NCBI RefSeq assembly: GCF_023716485.1
Contig: NZ_CP092418.1
Span: 1,719,001-1,783,000 of the forward strand
Reading direction: 5' to 3'
Origin: Microbulbifer variabilis
GTDB lineage: Bacteria > Pseudomonadota > Gammaproteobacteria > Pseudomonadales > Cellvibrionaceae
Length of the DNA: 64,000 nt
A program made the translations under genes and the position numbers. The notes below the pieces were generated by a model. It searched no databases, was not told where the DNA came from, and worked only from the letters and a program-made list of their open reading frames with translations. Below, piece after piece: positions 21,791-31,497 of this stretch (position 1 is its first letter; each line of letters opens with the position of its first letter).

Positions 21791-22579
21791 ATGACTGATA
21801 AGTCCAGATCTCGTGAGTCGATAGAGTCATCGCTATTGCGCAAAGCCAGTCCGGCCCTTTCTCACTGGTTTTCAAGTAGTCTAGGGCAGGAGATTCTTTC
21901 TCAGCAATTGGCGCTGACCCAGCCTTTGGTTGAAGGATTCTTTGGTTACCATCTATTGCAGGCGGGGGTTACTGATGCCGTAGATTTTGCCGCTTCTAGC
22001 CGTATTAATCATTGCTTTCGCTTGGCGGTTTGCCCGGAGCAGCAAGGGTCGGCTATTGTAGAGATGGAACACCTGCCACTCCCCTCTGAGTCAATTGATG
22101 TGGTCCTTTTACATCATTTGCTGGACTTTTCCACTCATCCCCATCAAATTTTGCGTGAAGCGGCGCGAGTACTGATACCTGGCGGTCACATGCTGCTAAT
22201 GGGGTTCAATCCCTTTTCTTTGTTGGGTCTATCACGCCTGTTATTTTCACGTGGAGCCTATCAAAAAGGCAATCAATTGAGGGCAGCCAGGATTGCTGAC
22301 TGGATGAACCTACTGGATCTCCAGGCTGAACAGATGCATCGAGGCTTCTTCCGTCTGCCTTTACAGCAACGTGAGCTACTCGCTAAGTCGGCCTGGATGG
22401 AGAGGCTCGCTAACCGCCTGCGCTTGCCTTGGGGTGGCTTTTACATCATAGTCGCGCGCAAAGAAGTGGCGCGGGTGCGGACAATCAAGATAGATTGGCG
22501 TGCTGAGCGTAAGCCTGCCCTGGTAGCAACACCTACAAGTCCCCGTGTCGCTGCACGGGGAAAACATCAGAAGCGATAG
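21791..22579 (+). CDS. SAM-dependent methyltransferase (YafS-like)
   Basis: A 262-residue protein. It has the Methyltransf_11 features [42 protein letters not shown] around residues 100-145. The glycine-rich motif I is poorly conserved, as in YafS proteins. Position and length match yafS between gloB and rnhA in E. coli. The substrate is unknown. The ATG at 21791 has AAGGAGAG just upstream. The basic C-terminal tail ([10 protein letters not shown]) is probably disordered. Confidence 0.83.
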   Translation: MTDKSRSRESIESSLLRKASPALSHWFSSSLGQEILSQQLALTQPLVEGFFGYHLLQAGVTDAVDFAASSRINHCFRLAVCPEQQGSAIVEMEHLPLPSESIDVVLLHHLLDFSTHPHQILREAARVLIPGGHMLLMGFNPFSLLGLSRLLFSRGAYQKGNQLRAARIADWMNLLDLQAEQMHRGFFRLPLQQRELLAKSAWMERLANRLRLPWGGFYIIVARKEVARVRTIKIDWRAERKPALVATPTSPRVAARGKHQKR

Positions 22580-22629
22580 CTCTGGGGGAGTCTCCAGAAG
22601 CTGATTTACTCCTATTTCTGGCACTGATT

Positions 22630-23061
22630 TTGAAGCAAATTACTATCTACACAGATGGCGCCTGTCGTGGCAACCCGGGTCCAGGTGGCTGGGGAGCTCT
22701 ACTGGTTTACGGAGAGCATGAAAAAGAGTTATGTGGAGGGGAGTCCCATACCACCAATAACCGTATGGAGCTGATGGCTGCGATCAAGGCATTGGAAGCC
22801 CTGAAGCAGCCCTGTGAGGTTGAATTACATACCGATTCCCAATATCTAAGGCAGGGGATCACTGGTTGGATCAATAACTGGAAAAAGAATGGTTGGAAGA
22901 CGGCGAGTAAAAAGCCAGTAAAAAATGCCGATCTCTGGCGTCAGTTGGATGAAGGCGTTGCCAGGCATCAGGTCGAGTGGCACTGGGTGAAGGGCCATGC
23001 TGGCCACCCTGGAAATGAGCGGGCTGACCAGTTAGCCAATCGTGGTATAGATGAGCTGTAA
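22630..23061 (+). CDS. rnhA: Ribonuclease HI
   Basis: A 143-residue enzyme that cuts RNA in RNA-DNA hybrids. The four catalytic acidic residues are seen in [32 protein letters not shown] and GNERADQLA. The start is a TTG giving [10 protein letters not shown]; no ATG is available before the essential first strand. dnaQ starts 20 bases after the stop, so the pair is co-transcribed; in E. coli rnhA and dnaQ are adjacent but divergent. Confidence 0.95.
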   Translation: MKQITIYTDGACRGNPGPGGWGALLVYGEHEKELCGGESHTTNNRMELMAAIKALEALKQPCEVELHTDSQYLRQGITGWINNWKKNGWKTASKKPVKNADLWRQLDEGVARHQVEWHWVKGHAGHPGNERADQLANRGIDEL

Positions 23062-23080
23062 TTCTGACGGGGAGTGAGTT

Positions 23081-23809
23081 ATGCGCCAGGTTGTACTGGA
23101 CACCGAAACTACCGGCCTAGATCCCAAGAATGGCCACCGAATTATTGAAATAGGCTGTGTGGAGCTTGAAAACCGTAAGCTTACAGGGCGTCATTATCAT
23201 CAATATATAAACCCTCAGCGGCAGGTTGATGATGGGGCGATTGAAGTTCACGGTATCACCAACGAGTTCCTTGCGGATAAGCCCGTTTTTGCGCAGATCG
23301 CCGACGAATTTATGGCTTTCTGCGAGGGTGCTGAGCTCGTTATTCACAACGCCCCGTTTGATGTTGGCTTTATAAATGCCGAGCTAAAGTTGTTGGGCAG
23401 TCCACGCTGGCAGCATGTGAATGCTCATTGCAGTGTGTTGGATACTCTGGCCCTTGCGCGAGAAAAGCATCCTGGTCAAAAGAACAACCTGGATGCGTTG
23501 TGTAAACGTTATTTCGTCGACAATTCACAGCGAGATCTGCATGGCGCTCTGCTAGATGCGGAGATACTTGCCGACGTCTACCTGATGATGACTGGAGGCC
23601 AAACCGATTTGGGGTTGGCTCAGGGGGGCGATGGGCAAAGCTCTGAGGAGAGTGAGCAGGCAAAGGGGGAGAGTGTATCATCGGTAATTCGCAGGCTTCC
23701 GCAGAATCGGCCCTCTCTCAGGGTAATCCAGGCTTCGGGACATGAGCAGGAAGCGCACCTGTCTATGCTTGAGCTTTTGCAGAAATCTGCTGGGAAGCAC
23801 TTCTGGTAA
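23081..23809 (+). CDS. dnaQ: DNA polymerase III epsilon subunit (proofreading exonuclease)
   Basis: A 242-residue DEDDh 3'-5' exonuclease. Exo I is VLDTETTGLDP (residues 5-15), Exo II is HNAPFDVGFINAE, and Exo III is HGALLDAEILADVY. A linker and the C-terminal polymerase-alpha-binding tail with Arg/Pro-rich RRLPQNRPSLRVIQAS follow. Its length equals E. coli DnaQ (243). A terminator lies directly behind it. Confidence 0.95.
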   Translation: MRQVVLDTETTGLDPKNGHRIIEIGCVELENRKLTGRHYHQYINPQRQVDDGAIEVHGITNEFLADKPVFAQIADEFMAFCEGAELVIHNAPFDVGFINAELKLLGSPRWQHVNAHCSVLDTLALAREKHPGQKNNLDALCKRYFVDNSQRDLHGALLDAEILADVYLMMTGGQTDLGLAQGGDGQSSEESEQAKGESVSSVIRRLPQNRPSLRVIQASGHEQEAHLSMLELLQKSAGKHFW

Positions 23810-23814
23810 GCAAT

Positions 23815-23842
23815 AAAAAAGCCCGCTAAGCGGGCTTTTTTA
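23815..23842 (+). terminator. Bidirectional terminator after dnaQ
   Basis: GCCCGC-TAA-GCGGGC is flanked by six A and six T and serves dnaQ and possibly the convergent nhaB. Confidence 0.92.
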
Positions 23843-23922
23843 TTGCTGGTTACTCTTCTTATCGTTGGGTCATAGCTTTGGGGCTGCCGGCTAATACTGG
23901 GTATTTGCCGGCGAATTATTCT

Positions 23923-25461
23923 CTAGAGAGTGTAAATCACACAAAACAGAGCTACAGCACTGAGTACTAATGTATAGGGTAGGGCCATAATCACCATGCG
24001 GCCGTAGGATAGGCGGATGAGGGGCGCAAGGGCCGACGTCAGAAGAAATAAGAATGCCGCCTGCCCATTAGGTGTGGCAACACTCGGTAAGTTGGTGCCA
24101 GTATTGATGGCAATAGCTAGTTTGTCGAAGTGCTCCCGAGTTATATCGCCAGCAACGAGAGCCGATTTAACTTCATTGATATATACGGTGGCGACAAACA
24201 CGTTATCACTGATCATGGATAGAATACCGTTGGCAACAAACAGTAAAGCCGGTTGTTGTTCAGGCTTTTGCGATAGTACGAAGTGAGTCACGGGTTCAAA
24301 TAGGTGTTGTTGATGAATGACTGCAACAATCGCGAAGAACACAACTAAAAGTGCAGTAAAAGGCAGTGCTTCTTCAAAGGCATGGCCGATACGAGCTTCT
24401 TGAACCACCCCATTAAAGGCCGTTAGCAATACAATAATCATCAGGCCAATCATGCCAACTTCTGCAACGTGGAAGGCCAGGGCGAATACTAGAACTAGTG
24501 CAACAATACCCTGTATCCAGAGCTCAGCAACCTGGGCGCTGGTACGTTTGCTTTCTTCTTCCTTGGAGAAGTTTACTAAAACTTCCCTAACCGCTAGGGG
24601 AAGCTGTACGCCGTAACCGAATACCTTGGTTTTTTCCAAGACTACGCAAGTTATTAGTCCGGCAAACAGGGTGGGGATGGTCACTGGAGCCATTTGTAGG
24701 AAAAACTGCACAAATTCCCATCCGGCTTTCTCGGCAATGAGGAGATTTTGCGGCTCGCCCACTAAGGTACATACTCCGCCGAGTGCGGTGCCGACAGCGC
24801 CGTGCATGATCAGGCTGCGCAAGTAGGCCCGGAACTGATCTAAATCCTCACGGTGATACTCGACCACATGCTCATCGTTGGAGTGATCGTGACTATGGTG
24901 GTGATGGGGTTGTTGTGATGCAACCCGGTGGTATACCGAATAAAAGCCAACAGCAACGGCAATCAAAACAGCTGTTACGGTAAGTGCATCCAAAAAGGCG
25001 GAAAGCACAGCTGCCACTGCACAGAACAATAGTGACAATAGGCTTTTAGAATTTACATGAATAAGGATCTTGGTGAAGACAAATAGTAACAGGCTCTTCA
25101 TAAAGTAGATGCCTGCCACCATAAACATTAGCAACAAGATAACTTCTATATTCTCTACTACCTCGTGGTAAACCGCATCAGTACTGGTCATGCCCATCAA
25201 CACGGCTTCGATTGCAAGCAGTCCGCCTGGTTGCAATGGGTAGCATTTTAAAGCCATGGCCAGGGTAAAAATAAATTCCCCGATTAGCACCCAGCCGGTG
25301 ATGAAGGGGCCGCTGACATAGAGTAGGAGAGGGTTTAAAAGTAGGAAGGCGGCGATGGTTAATTTGTACCAGTCCGGAGCCTCACCGAGAAAATTATCTG
25401 CAAAAGCCCGGCCAAAACCGCTTCCAGACGCGGTAATTGCATTGTTGTAGGTGTTCATCAT
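23923..25461 (-). CDS. nhaB: Na+/H+ antiporter NhaB
   Basis: A 512-residue polytopic inner-membrane protein (E. coli NhaB is 513) with about 12 hydrophobic segments. Diagnostic stretches include [14 protein letters not shown] near the N terminus, [37 protein letters not shown] and [25 protein letters not shown] His-rich loop ([14 protein letters not shown], near residue 186) sits between two helices. It extrudes sodium for protons and gives sodium and pH homeostasis, which fits a marine or saline habitat. Two ATG codons are adjacent at the start, with GGAAG upstream. Confidence 0.94.
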   Translation of the reverse strand: MMNTYNNAITASGSGFGRAFADNFLGEAPDWYKLTIAAFLLLNPLLLYVSGPFITGWVLIGEFIFTLAMALKCYPLQPGGLLAIEAVLMGMTSTDAVYHEVVENIEVILLLMFMVAGIYFMKSLLLFVFTKILIHVNSKSLLSLLFCAVAAVLSAFLDALTVTAVLIAVAVGFYSVYHRVASQQPHHHHSHDHSNDEHVVEYHREDLDQFRAYLRSLIMHGAVGTALGGVCTLVGEPQNLLIAEKAGWEFVQFFLQMAPVTIPTLFAGLITCVVLEKTKVFGYGVQLPLAVREVLVNFSKEEESKRTSAQVAELWIQGIVALVLVFALAFHVAEVGMIGLMIIVLLTAFNGVVQEARIGHAFEEALPFTALLVVFFAIVAVIHQQHLFEPVTHFVLSQKPEQQPALLFVANGILSMISDNVFVATVYINEVKSALVAGDITREHFDKLAIAINTGTNLPSVATPNGQAAFLFLLTSALAPLIRLSYGRMVIMALPYTLVLSAVALFCVIYTL

Positions 25462-25832
25462 TTACTTCCATGGTTTACCCAGTTAAGGGCCAAATTGGAG
25501 TGTTGGAATTGATTGGCGAGAATAGCAGTGATGTGCCTACTCCCCTGTCTCTTCCCCTTGCGGCAAAGCTGTTAATTTTTGTACTGGTTGTTTTTTGTGC
25601 GCAAGAACAAAATGCGTACAGACGCAAATATCAAAATAGCAAACGCTACTGGGTTTTCCGGAAAATTCAAGTAATTTAGGGCTGTCTGCCTTATTGCCGG
25701 GGGTTTTGTCGAATATTCGGTGGAATTTGTCTGCGGAAAGGTGGACTCTTTTCGCTATTGGTATAAATTGCCGTTTATTAGGCCTACTCCACTGGAGTTG
25801 GTTGTTTTTTGTTCGGTTACAGGAAGAATGTA
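25462..25832. other. Divergent intergenic region nhaB/fimL
   Basis: About 370 bases hold the promoters of two divergent genes. A TATAAAT (-10-like) at about 25761 precedes fimL by 70 bases, but I see no convincing -35 at the right spacing. I see no further gene. P. aeruginosa has an extra enoyl-CoA hydratase gene here that is absent in this window. Confidence 0.5.
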
Positions 25833-27542
25833 GTGGTGCAGGCAAAAAGTGAATTGCGCAAGATCAACATCACTTCTGTCAATGTAGTCAAGGACGAGCT
25901 GGTTGTTGCAATAGACAATGCCGCCGCTCACCTGGATAAGTTTGCAGCAGATACCACCCAGAAACAGTCTTTGGAGCAGTGTGTCGCTGTTCTTAGGCAA
26001 GTGAGTGGAGTGCTGCAAATGGTGCAACTCCATGCGGGTGAATTGCTAGCGCAGGAAAAGATCGCCGCTTTGACCGAGGTGCTGGAGGGGCGCCAACAGC
26101 CCACAGAAGAGCTGATGGAAGCCTTGGGTACGGGTTTTTATGTGCTGGGTCGTTATCTTGACTTCGTGCAAAACCGAGCGATTGCGCGCCCAGAGCTGTT
26201 AATACCTTTTATTAACAATTTACGTGCGGCGCGTTCCGAGCCTCCTGTGCCAGAGAGTCACTTTTTTAGCTGTAATCTAAGTGCTTCGATACCTGGCCTG
26301 GGGGCTTCGGCGGTAATGTCCGAAGACCTTCGCAGTTTTGTGCGCAGGTTTCGTCATATGTACCAAGTTGGTTTATTGGCGCTGTTGCGTGGAAAGCCTA
26401 GGGGGCCCGCTTTCACGATGATGGCGCGAGCACTAGAGCGTATTGCCAGTATTACCACAGGCCGCCCCAATGGGCGCCTATGGCTGGTAGCTGGAGCCGC
26501 ACTTGGCGGCATGGCTGCGGCTGAAATGCGGATCAGCCGTTCGCGGGTGATGGTTTTCAGTATGTTTGACCGCTGGCTGCGTGCATTACAGAAAGAGTGT
26601 GATACGGCCCTGGATCAACCGGCTCCGCCAATTCTTTTAAAAGAATGTATCTATTGGCTGGCTCTTTCACGCCCTGATAAAAGTGGAGAGAAACTGCTTG
26701 AAGCTTTTTCTGCGGAGGAACTCGAATACACTGAGGATGAACTGGAAAGAGAGCGCGCAAGCCTCGGCGGCCCTGGTGCAACGGCTATTGCTGCAGTTGC
26801 GGGTGCCCTTGATGAAGAATTGTCTAGTGTGCGGAGAATGCTTGATGACATCGAGATGATTGGGGTATCGGGTATTGATGAGGATGATGGCCTGACTACT
26901 ACCCTGCAAAAGGTTGCCGGCACCTTACAAATGCTCAATTTCAGACGGATTGGGGAGAGCCTGCGTAATGCCATAGCTGAATACCAGAGCGAAGCAGGTG
27001 CTGGTGGCTCCGTTGCGGATGCAGCGTTGCAAAAGCTCACAGGCCAAGTGCTAATGGTAGATAGTACTGTACGGGCGCTAAAGCAAAGCACCAGTATTGA
27101 TCTTGATGAGTACGGTCATGCGGATATTGCATTTGAGTGCAGCCAGCTGGCCGAGGCCGAGGTGGCAGTACTTAAAGAGGCGGAAGCGGGCCTTGCCCTC
27201 ATCAAGCGAGCGCTGGCTGCCTATGCAGACTCTGGTTTTGATCACGGGCATATCCGCAATGTTTCCACCACTTTAAATTCCGTTCGAGGGGGGCTGATTG
27301 TGCTCAACCTCCGCCGTGCCGCAGCCGTGGTTGAAGGTTTGCTGAACTTTGTTGAAAGCTCGGTGGATAGGCATGATGCGGCCCCTGAGGTGGAGCAGCT
27401 GCTGGATATCTTTGCCGATGCGATTATTAGCCTGGAATACTACCTAGGCGAAGTAAAGCTACATCGCCAGGCAGATGTTCAATCTCTGAATCTTGCAGTG
27501 GAGAGCTTGGCAGCGCTAGGTTGTCCTGTTGAAACGGCCTAA
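25833..27542 (+). CDS. fimL: FimL-like scaffold protein (degenerate Hpt, ChpA N-terminal homologue)
   Basis: A 569-residue alpha-helical protein related to the N-terminal Hpt-like modules of the chemosensory kinase ChpA. Repeated features such as LRQVSGVLQMVQLHAGELLA and LQKVAGTLQMLNFRRIGESL are Hpt-like segments without the phosphorylatable histidine context. In P. aeruginosa FimL links type IV pilus signalling to cAMP via FimV/PilG. The order nhaB - fimL - nudC matches that species, which strengthens the name. The start is GTG 25833 with AGGAAG six bases upstream; the next GTG, 25836, is possible. Cytoplasmic; no membrane segment. Confidence 0.82.
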   Translation: MVQAKSELRKINITSVNVVKDELVVAIDNAAAHLDKFAADTTQKQSLEQCVAVLRQVSGVLQMVQLHAGELLAQEKIAALTEVLEGRQQPTEELMEALGTGFYVLGRYLDFVQNRAIARPELLIPFINNLRAARSEPPVPESHFFSCNLSASIPGLGASAVMSEDLRSFVRRFRHMYQVGLLALLRGKPRGPAFTMMARALERIASITTGRPNGRLWLVAGAALGGMAAAEMRISRSRVMVFSMFDRWLRALQKECDTALDQPAPPILLKECIYWLALSRPDKSGEKLLEAFSAEELEYTEDELERERASLGGPGATAIAAVAGALDEELSSVRRMLDDIEMIGVSGIDEDDGLTTTLQKVAGTLQMLNFRRIGESLRNAIAEYQSEAGAGGSVADAALQKLTGQVLMVDSTVRALKQSTSIDLDEYGHADIAFECSQLAEAEVAVLKEAEAGLALIKRALAAYADSGFDHGHIRNVSTTLNSVRGGLIVLNLRRAAAVVEGLLNFVESSVDRHDAAPEVEQLLDIFADAIISLEYYLGEVKLHRQADVQSLNLAVESLAALGCPVETA

Positions 27543-27562
27543 CTTGAGAAAGGAGTCACTTT

Positions 27563-28378
27563 TTGGTTGATCGCTTTGAGCCTGCCGCAAATGTTTGGGA
27601 GGCTCCTGAGTTCTCCCAGCAAATTATTGTAGCGGAGGGCCTGGTTCTCTGTAGTGGAGACCGGTTCATTCACGAGGTGGATCAATTGCCACCTACTACT
27701 GCTATCTCAAGCCACTATCTCGGTGAGCTGGGAGGTCGCAGTTGCGGTGTTAGAGTACTTTCAGCTCAGTTTGAGATTCATGGGCATGACTGGCGTAACC
27801 TGCGTAGTCTACTTACTTCGACAGAGGAGTATCTATTTGCTTTAGCTGGCCGAGCTCTGCAGGTGGCTTATTGGGATCGAGATCACCGCTTTTGCGGCCG
27901 CTGCGGCACGGAAACCCATTACCATTCTCTAGACCGGGCCAGGACCTGCCCAAATTGTCAGTTGACGGTTTACCCAAGAATTTCTCCCTGCGTAATCATG
28001 TTGGTTACCCGTGGGGAGGAGTGCCTACTCGCTCGCCATGCCAATCGAAGAAATATCACCTATACCGCGCTGGCTGGATTTATTGAACCAGGTGAAAGTG
28101 CAGAGCAGGCTTTAAGGCGAGAAGTCCGAGAGGAAGTTGGACTTGAGGTGGGAAAACTCAGGTACGTCGGTAGCCAACCCTGGCCTTTTCCGGGGCAGTT
28201 GATGTTGGGATATCTGGCAGAGTGGCAGGGGGGGGAGCTATGCCCCGATCCAAATGAGATTGAGGAGGCTCAGTGGTTCCACTATCGTTCGCTGCCAGCT
28301 ATTCCGCCAGTGCAAACTTTATCTGGACAGTTGATTCATACGTTTGCCAATTTATTGGCAGGCGGATTGAAGCTGTAG
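27563..28378 (+). CDS. nudC: NAD(H) pyrophosphatase / decapping Nudix hydrolase NudC
   Basis: A 271-residue enzyme. The zinc ribbon CGRCG...CPNC is near residues 112-133. The Nudix box GFIEPGESAEQALRREVREEVG is intact, and the SQPWPFP motif that marks the NADH-specific subfamily follows it. NudC hydrolyses NADH and removes NAD caps from RNA. It starts at TTG 27563 with AAGGAGTC nearby, 20 bases after fimL, so the two are probably one operon. Confidence 0.94.
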   Translation: MVDRFEPAANVWEAPEFSQQIIVAEGLVLCSGDRFIHEVDQLPPTTAISSHYLGELGGRSCGVRVLSAQFEIHGHDWRNLRSLLTSTEEYLFALAGRALQVAYWDRDHRFCGRCGTETHYHSLDRARTCPNCQLTVYPRISPCVIMLVTRGEECLLARHANRRNITYTALAGFIEPGESAEQALRREVREEVGLEVGKLRYVGSQPWPFPGQLMLGYLAEWQGGELCPDPNEIEEAQWFHYRSLPAIPPVQTLSGQLIHTFANLLAGGLKL

Positions 28379-28423
28379 ACCTTCCGTTTTTAAGGAATTG
28401 GCAGAGAGGAGTTAAGTATCATC

Positions 28424-29074
28424 ATGTATATCGTGATCACCTTCCTAATAGCGGTAGTGGCTCTGTTCCTCGTCTTTTGGGGAGCGAGGGTACTATTGAG
28501 TGGCTCTTGGGTGATGGGTTTTTTGCGCGGCTCTGTAGGGCTGGTTTTCTTTGGTTTGGCCCTTTGGATCGTTTTGGTTGCTGCGGATGTATACAGTTAT
28601 CGAAATCTAGGTAATGAGCATAGCGTTGGCGTTGTGTCATTTAAAAAGATCGCGGAGCAGCAGTTTGAAGTGAAGTTTTCTGATGCCGATGGTATTTCGC
28701 AAAAATTTGAGCTGTATGGAGATCAGTGGCAATTGGATGCCCGTATGCTGAAGTGGCAAGGCCCTTTGATACGCTGGGGTATCGAGCCAGCTTATCGCCT
28801 GGATCGCCTGAGTGGTCGTTATCTTACCTTGCAAGATGAAAGAGTACGCGAACGCTCTGTGCATCAAATTGATGGCGCAAATTATGGGGTTGATATTTGG
28901 CAGTTTGTACGAGGGTTTGATAAAAATCTTCCTTTCGTTGATGCCGTCTACGGGAGCGCAACCTTCTTGCCGATGGAGGATGGTGCAGTTTATGAGGTGC
29001 GTATCAGTCACAGTGGCTTGTTGGCGCGACCATTAAATCAGCAGGCGACCACTGCCTTGGATGGTTGGCAGTAG
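28424..29074 (+). CDS. Conserved membrane protein of unknown function (PA1824-like)
   Basis: A 216-residue protein with two N-terminal transmembrane helices (about residues 3-22 and 32-55) and a soluble, probably periplasmic beta-rich domain (FEVKFSDADGISQKFELYGD, QLDARMLKWQGPLIRWG). Similar pseudomonad proteins next to nudC are often labelled 'multidrug efflux', but nothing in the sequence indicates transport. AGAGGAG lies ahead of the ATG. Function unknown. Confidence 0.7.
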   Translation: MYIVITFLIAVVALFLVFWGARVLLSGSWVMGFLRGSVGLVFFGLALWIVLVAADVYSYRNLGNEHSVGVVSFKKIAEQQFEVKFSDADGISQKFELYGDQWQLDARMLKWQGPLIRWGIEPAYRLDRLSGRYLTLQDERVRERSVHQIDGANYGVDIWQFVRGFDKNLPFVDAVYGSATFLPMEDGAVYEVRISHSGLLARPLNQQATTALDGWQ

Positions 29075-29121
29075 GGCGGCTAAATAATTTTTAATTTGCA
29101 TGGCAGCAATCTGGAGTATAA

Positions 29122-30267
29122 GTGGAATTTTTAATTGAATACGGCCTGTTCCTGGCAAAAATAGTAACTGTTATCGTTGCTCTGATGGTGTTGATAGGTT
29201 TTATTTTTGCTAATCGAGAGCAGCTTAAAGAGAGGGTGCAGGGACACATCAGTGTTACTCGATTGAATGACCGCTACGAGCAGTTTAAAGAAACTCTGCT
29301 CGAAGCTGTTATGGAAAAACATGAGTTTAATCAACGTAAAAAGCAGCTAGCAAAGGATAAGAAAGCTGAGGAAAAAGCCCTGGCTAAAAAGCATAAGGCG
29401 GCGGCCAAAGAGAAAACCTCCAAAGAAGGTAATCTAGGCGGTGAGACGAAAGAGCCACAAGCTGATGCCCGAGAGGCAGAGAAAATCTCGGATTCGACAG
29501 ATGGGCGCAAGCGTATTTTTGTCACCCACTTTAATGGCGACATCAAAGCCAGTGAGCTTTCGCGTTTGCGGGAGGAAATTACTGCAATTCTTCAAGTTGC
29601 AGAGGCTGGTGATGAGGTACTGCTCTGCTTGGAAAGCCCCGGAGGAATGGTGGCCAACTATGGTCTGGCCGCAAGCCAGTTGGCACGTGTACGTAGTGCG
29701 GGCATTCAGCTCACTATTGCAGTGGATAAAGTGGCGGCAAGTGGCGGTTATATGATGGCCTGCGTGGCAGACAGAATTCTCGCTGCACCTTTCGCAATGT
29801 TGGGCTCTATCGGTGTTTTGGCGCAGCTGCCTAACTTTAATCGCTTGCTAAAGCGTCACGATGTGGATTATGAGCTTTTCACTGCGGGTGAGTTCAAGCG
29901 CACAGTAACCATGTTCGGAGAAAATACTGAAGAGGGACGTGAGAAGTTCCAGAGTGATCTGGAGGAAATACATGTACTTTTCCAGCACTTTATCAGTGAG
30001 TACCGCCCCAACTTGGATGTTGCCAAGGTTGCGACAGGAGAAGTTTGGTTTGGGCAAAAGGCTCTGACAATGGGCCTTGTGGATGAGCTGAAAACATCTG
30101 ATGAGTACCTGACAGATTGTGCTAAACATGCTGACCTGTTTCAGGTGGAATACAAAGAGAAGAAAAATATCGCCAAGAAAATGGGGTTGGCTGCTGAGGC
30201 CGGGGTAGAGTCGGCCCTGACACGTCTATTCTCAAGATTGAGCGCATGGCGTCATCACGCCCAGTAA
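29122..30267 (+). CDS. sohB: Inner-membrane S49 peptidase SohB
   Basis: A 381-residue protein. One N-terminal membrane helix (about residues 8-30) is followed by a Lys/Glu-rich coiled region (residues 65-130) and an S49 serine protease domain. The catalytic Ser region is AASGGYMMACVADRILAAP, and the Lys region (about FTAGEFKRTVTMFG) follows. SohB relates to signal-peptide peptidase SppA. The start is GTG 29122 with CTGGAG upstream. E. coli SohB is 349 residues; the extra length is the charged linker. Confidence 0.9.
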   Translation: MEFLIEYGLFLAKIVTVIVALMVLIGFIFANREQLKERVQGHISVTRLNDRYEQFKETLLEAVMEKHEFNQRKKQLAKDKKAEEKALAKKHKAAAKEKTSKEGNLGGETKEPQADAREAEKISDSTDGRKRIFVTHFNGDIKASELSRLREEITAILQVAEAGDEVLLCLESPGGMVANYGLAASQLARVRSAGIQLTIAVDKVAASGGYMMACVADRILAAPFAMLGSIGVLAQLPNFNRLLKRHDVDYELFTAGEFKRTVTMFGENTEEGREKFQSDLEEIHVLFQHFISEYRPNLDVAKVATGEVWFGQKALTMGLVDELKTSDEYLTDCAKHADLFQVEYKEKKNIAKKMGLAAEAGVESALTRLFSRLSAWRHHAQ

Positions 30268-30321
30268 GAGATATCGACAAGGGCAATTTATAGGGAAGTT
30301 TGTCATTAGGATAAAGCAGGC

Positions 30322-31335
30322 ATGAATAGTTCTCAGGAAAGGGAGTTTCGGGCCATTAGGGTGGAAGAGGTGGCCGCTGGAAAATTTGATCAACTACTGG
30401 TGAAGCGACATCTCCGAGATTTGCCTAGTAACCCCTTGTTGCTTAGAGTTTCCTATTCCTCTCTGAACTACAAGGATGCTATGTCTGCATTTGGAAACCG
30501 CAGTATTACCAGAGAGTACCCGCACACTCCAGGGATTGATGCGGTAGGCTCAGTGCTCGAAGACCAAAGTGGTAAATTCACGCCAGGAACTGAACTCTTA
30601 GTCACAGGTTATGATTTAGGCATGAATACCCCAGGCGGCTTGGCGGAGGTTACTGCTGTTCCCTCTGAGTGGGCTCTACCGCTTCCAGAGGGGCTCAGCG
30701 CCAGGGAATCTATGGCGCTTGGTACTGCTGGGTTAACCGCAGCCCTCTGTGTGGACCGGCTATTGGAGGCTGGAGCCATGCCAGAAGATGGTGAAGTATT
30801 GGTCAGCGGTGCTACTGGCGGAGTCGGCTCAATTGCGGTGGCGCTGCTGGCAAAGTTGGGCTTTCGAGTAGCTGCGGTGACCGGGAAACTTGAAGCGGCA
30901 GACTTTCTCGCTGAATTGGGTGCTTGGAAGGTACTTGACCGAGATACTTTAGCGCCATTTGCCAACAAGGCCATGGCTAAACCCTTATGGGCTTGGGCTG
31001 TAGATACAGTAGGCGGTGAAACCCTTTTTAATGTGGTTAAATCCCTAGCATACGGTGGTGGTGTAGCGGCATGTGGTATGGCTTCGGGCGCACAGTTTCA
31101 TGCAAATGTATTCCCTTTTATTTTGCGAGGTATCAGTCTGCTGGGTGTTGATAGTGTAGAGCTGCCAGTAGAAAAGAAAGCTGCGGTTTGGCAAAAGCTA
31201 GCTGGCCCATGGTATATCGGCGATAAGCTAAAACTTATTGCGGAAGATATATCACTTGAACAGGCACCGGAATTTCTGGCACGGTTACACCGAGGCCATG
31301 GCATCGGCCGCTATGTCGTTAATATGGCACTTTAG
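30322..31335 (+). CDS. acuI: Acrylyl-CoA reductase family quinone oxidoreductase (AcuI/YhdH)
   Basis: A 337-residue zinc-independent MDR-family reductase. The N-terminal catalytic domain has VSYSSLNYKDAMSAFGN and HTPGIDAVGSV. The Rossmann NADPH site is VLVSGATGGVGSIAVALLAKLG. The MDR segment LGTAGLTAA is characteristic of YhdH/AcuI, which reduce acryloyl-CoA to propionyl-CoA. In marine bacteria this detoxifies acrylate from DMSP breakdown, but no DMSP lyase is seen nearby, so the in vivo role is open. Confidence 0.86.
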   Translation: MNSSQEREFRAIRVEEVAAGKFDQLLVKRHLRDLPSNPLLLRVSYSSLNYKDAMSAFGNRSITREYPHTPGIDAVGSVLEDQSGKFTPGTELLVTGYDLGMNTPGGLAEVTAVPSEWALPLPEGLSARESMALGTAGLTAALCVDRLLEAGAMPEDGEVLVSGATGGVGSIAVALLAKLGFRVAAVTGKLEAADFLAELGAWKVLDRDTLAPFANKAMAKPLWAWAVDTVGGETLFNVVKSLAYGGGVAACGMASGAQFHANVFPFILRGISLLGVDSVELPVEKKAAVWQKLAGPWYIGDKLKLIAEDISLEQAPEFLARLHRGHGIGRYVVNMAL

Positions 31336-31390
31336 ATTTCTTGAGTATTTCAGAGTTTATTTGGAGAAAAAATTACAGCTGAACAGGCGA

Positions 31391-31418
31391 TTGACAGTCA
31401 TCTGCCTCTTTATATAAG
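31391..31418 (+). promoter_or_regulatory. Sigma70 promoter of the patatin gene
   Basis: TTGACA (31391-31396), 16 bases, then TATAAG (31413-31418). The perfect -35 box and AT-rich -10 region lie about 80 bases before the gene. Confidence 0.65.
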
Positions 31419-31497
31419 TAATGGTGTTTGTCTGTGCCTGTGCTTTTCAATAGCCTTATAGCCAGTAGCGTGATTTATAGCCTGTTTCTGTTGGAAG

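Noticed and set aside
24850-24930. CAT/GTG-rich run inside nhaB that looked like a simple repeat
   Set aside because: It encodes the His-rich loop of NhaB and is not a DNA repeat element.
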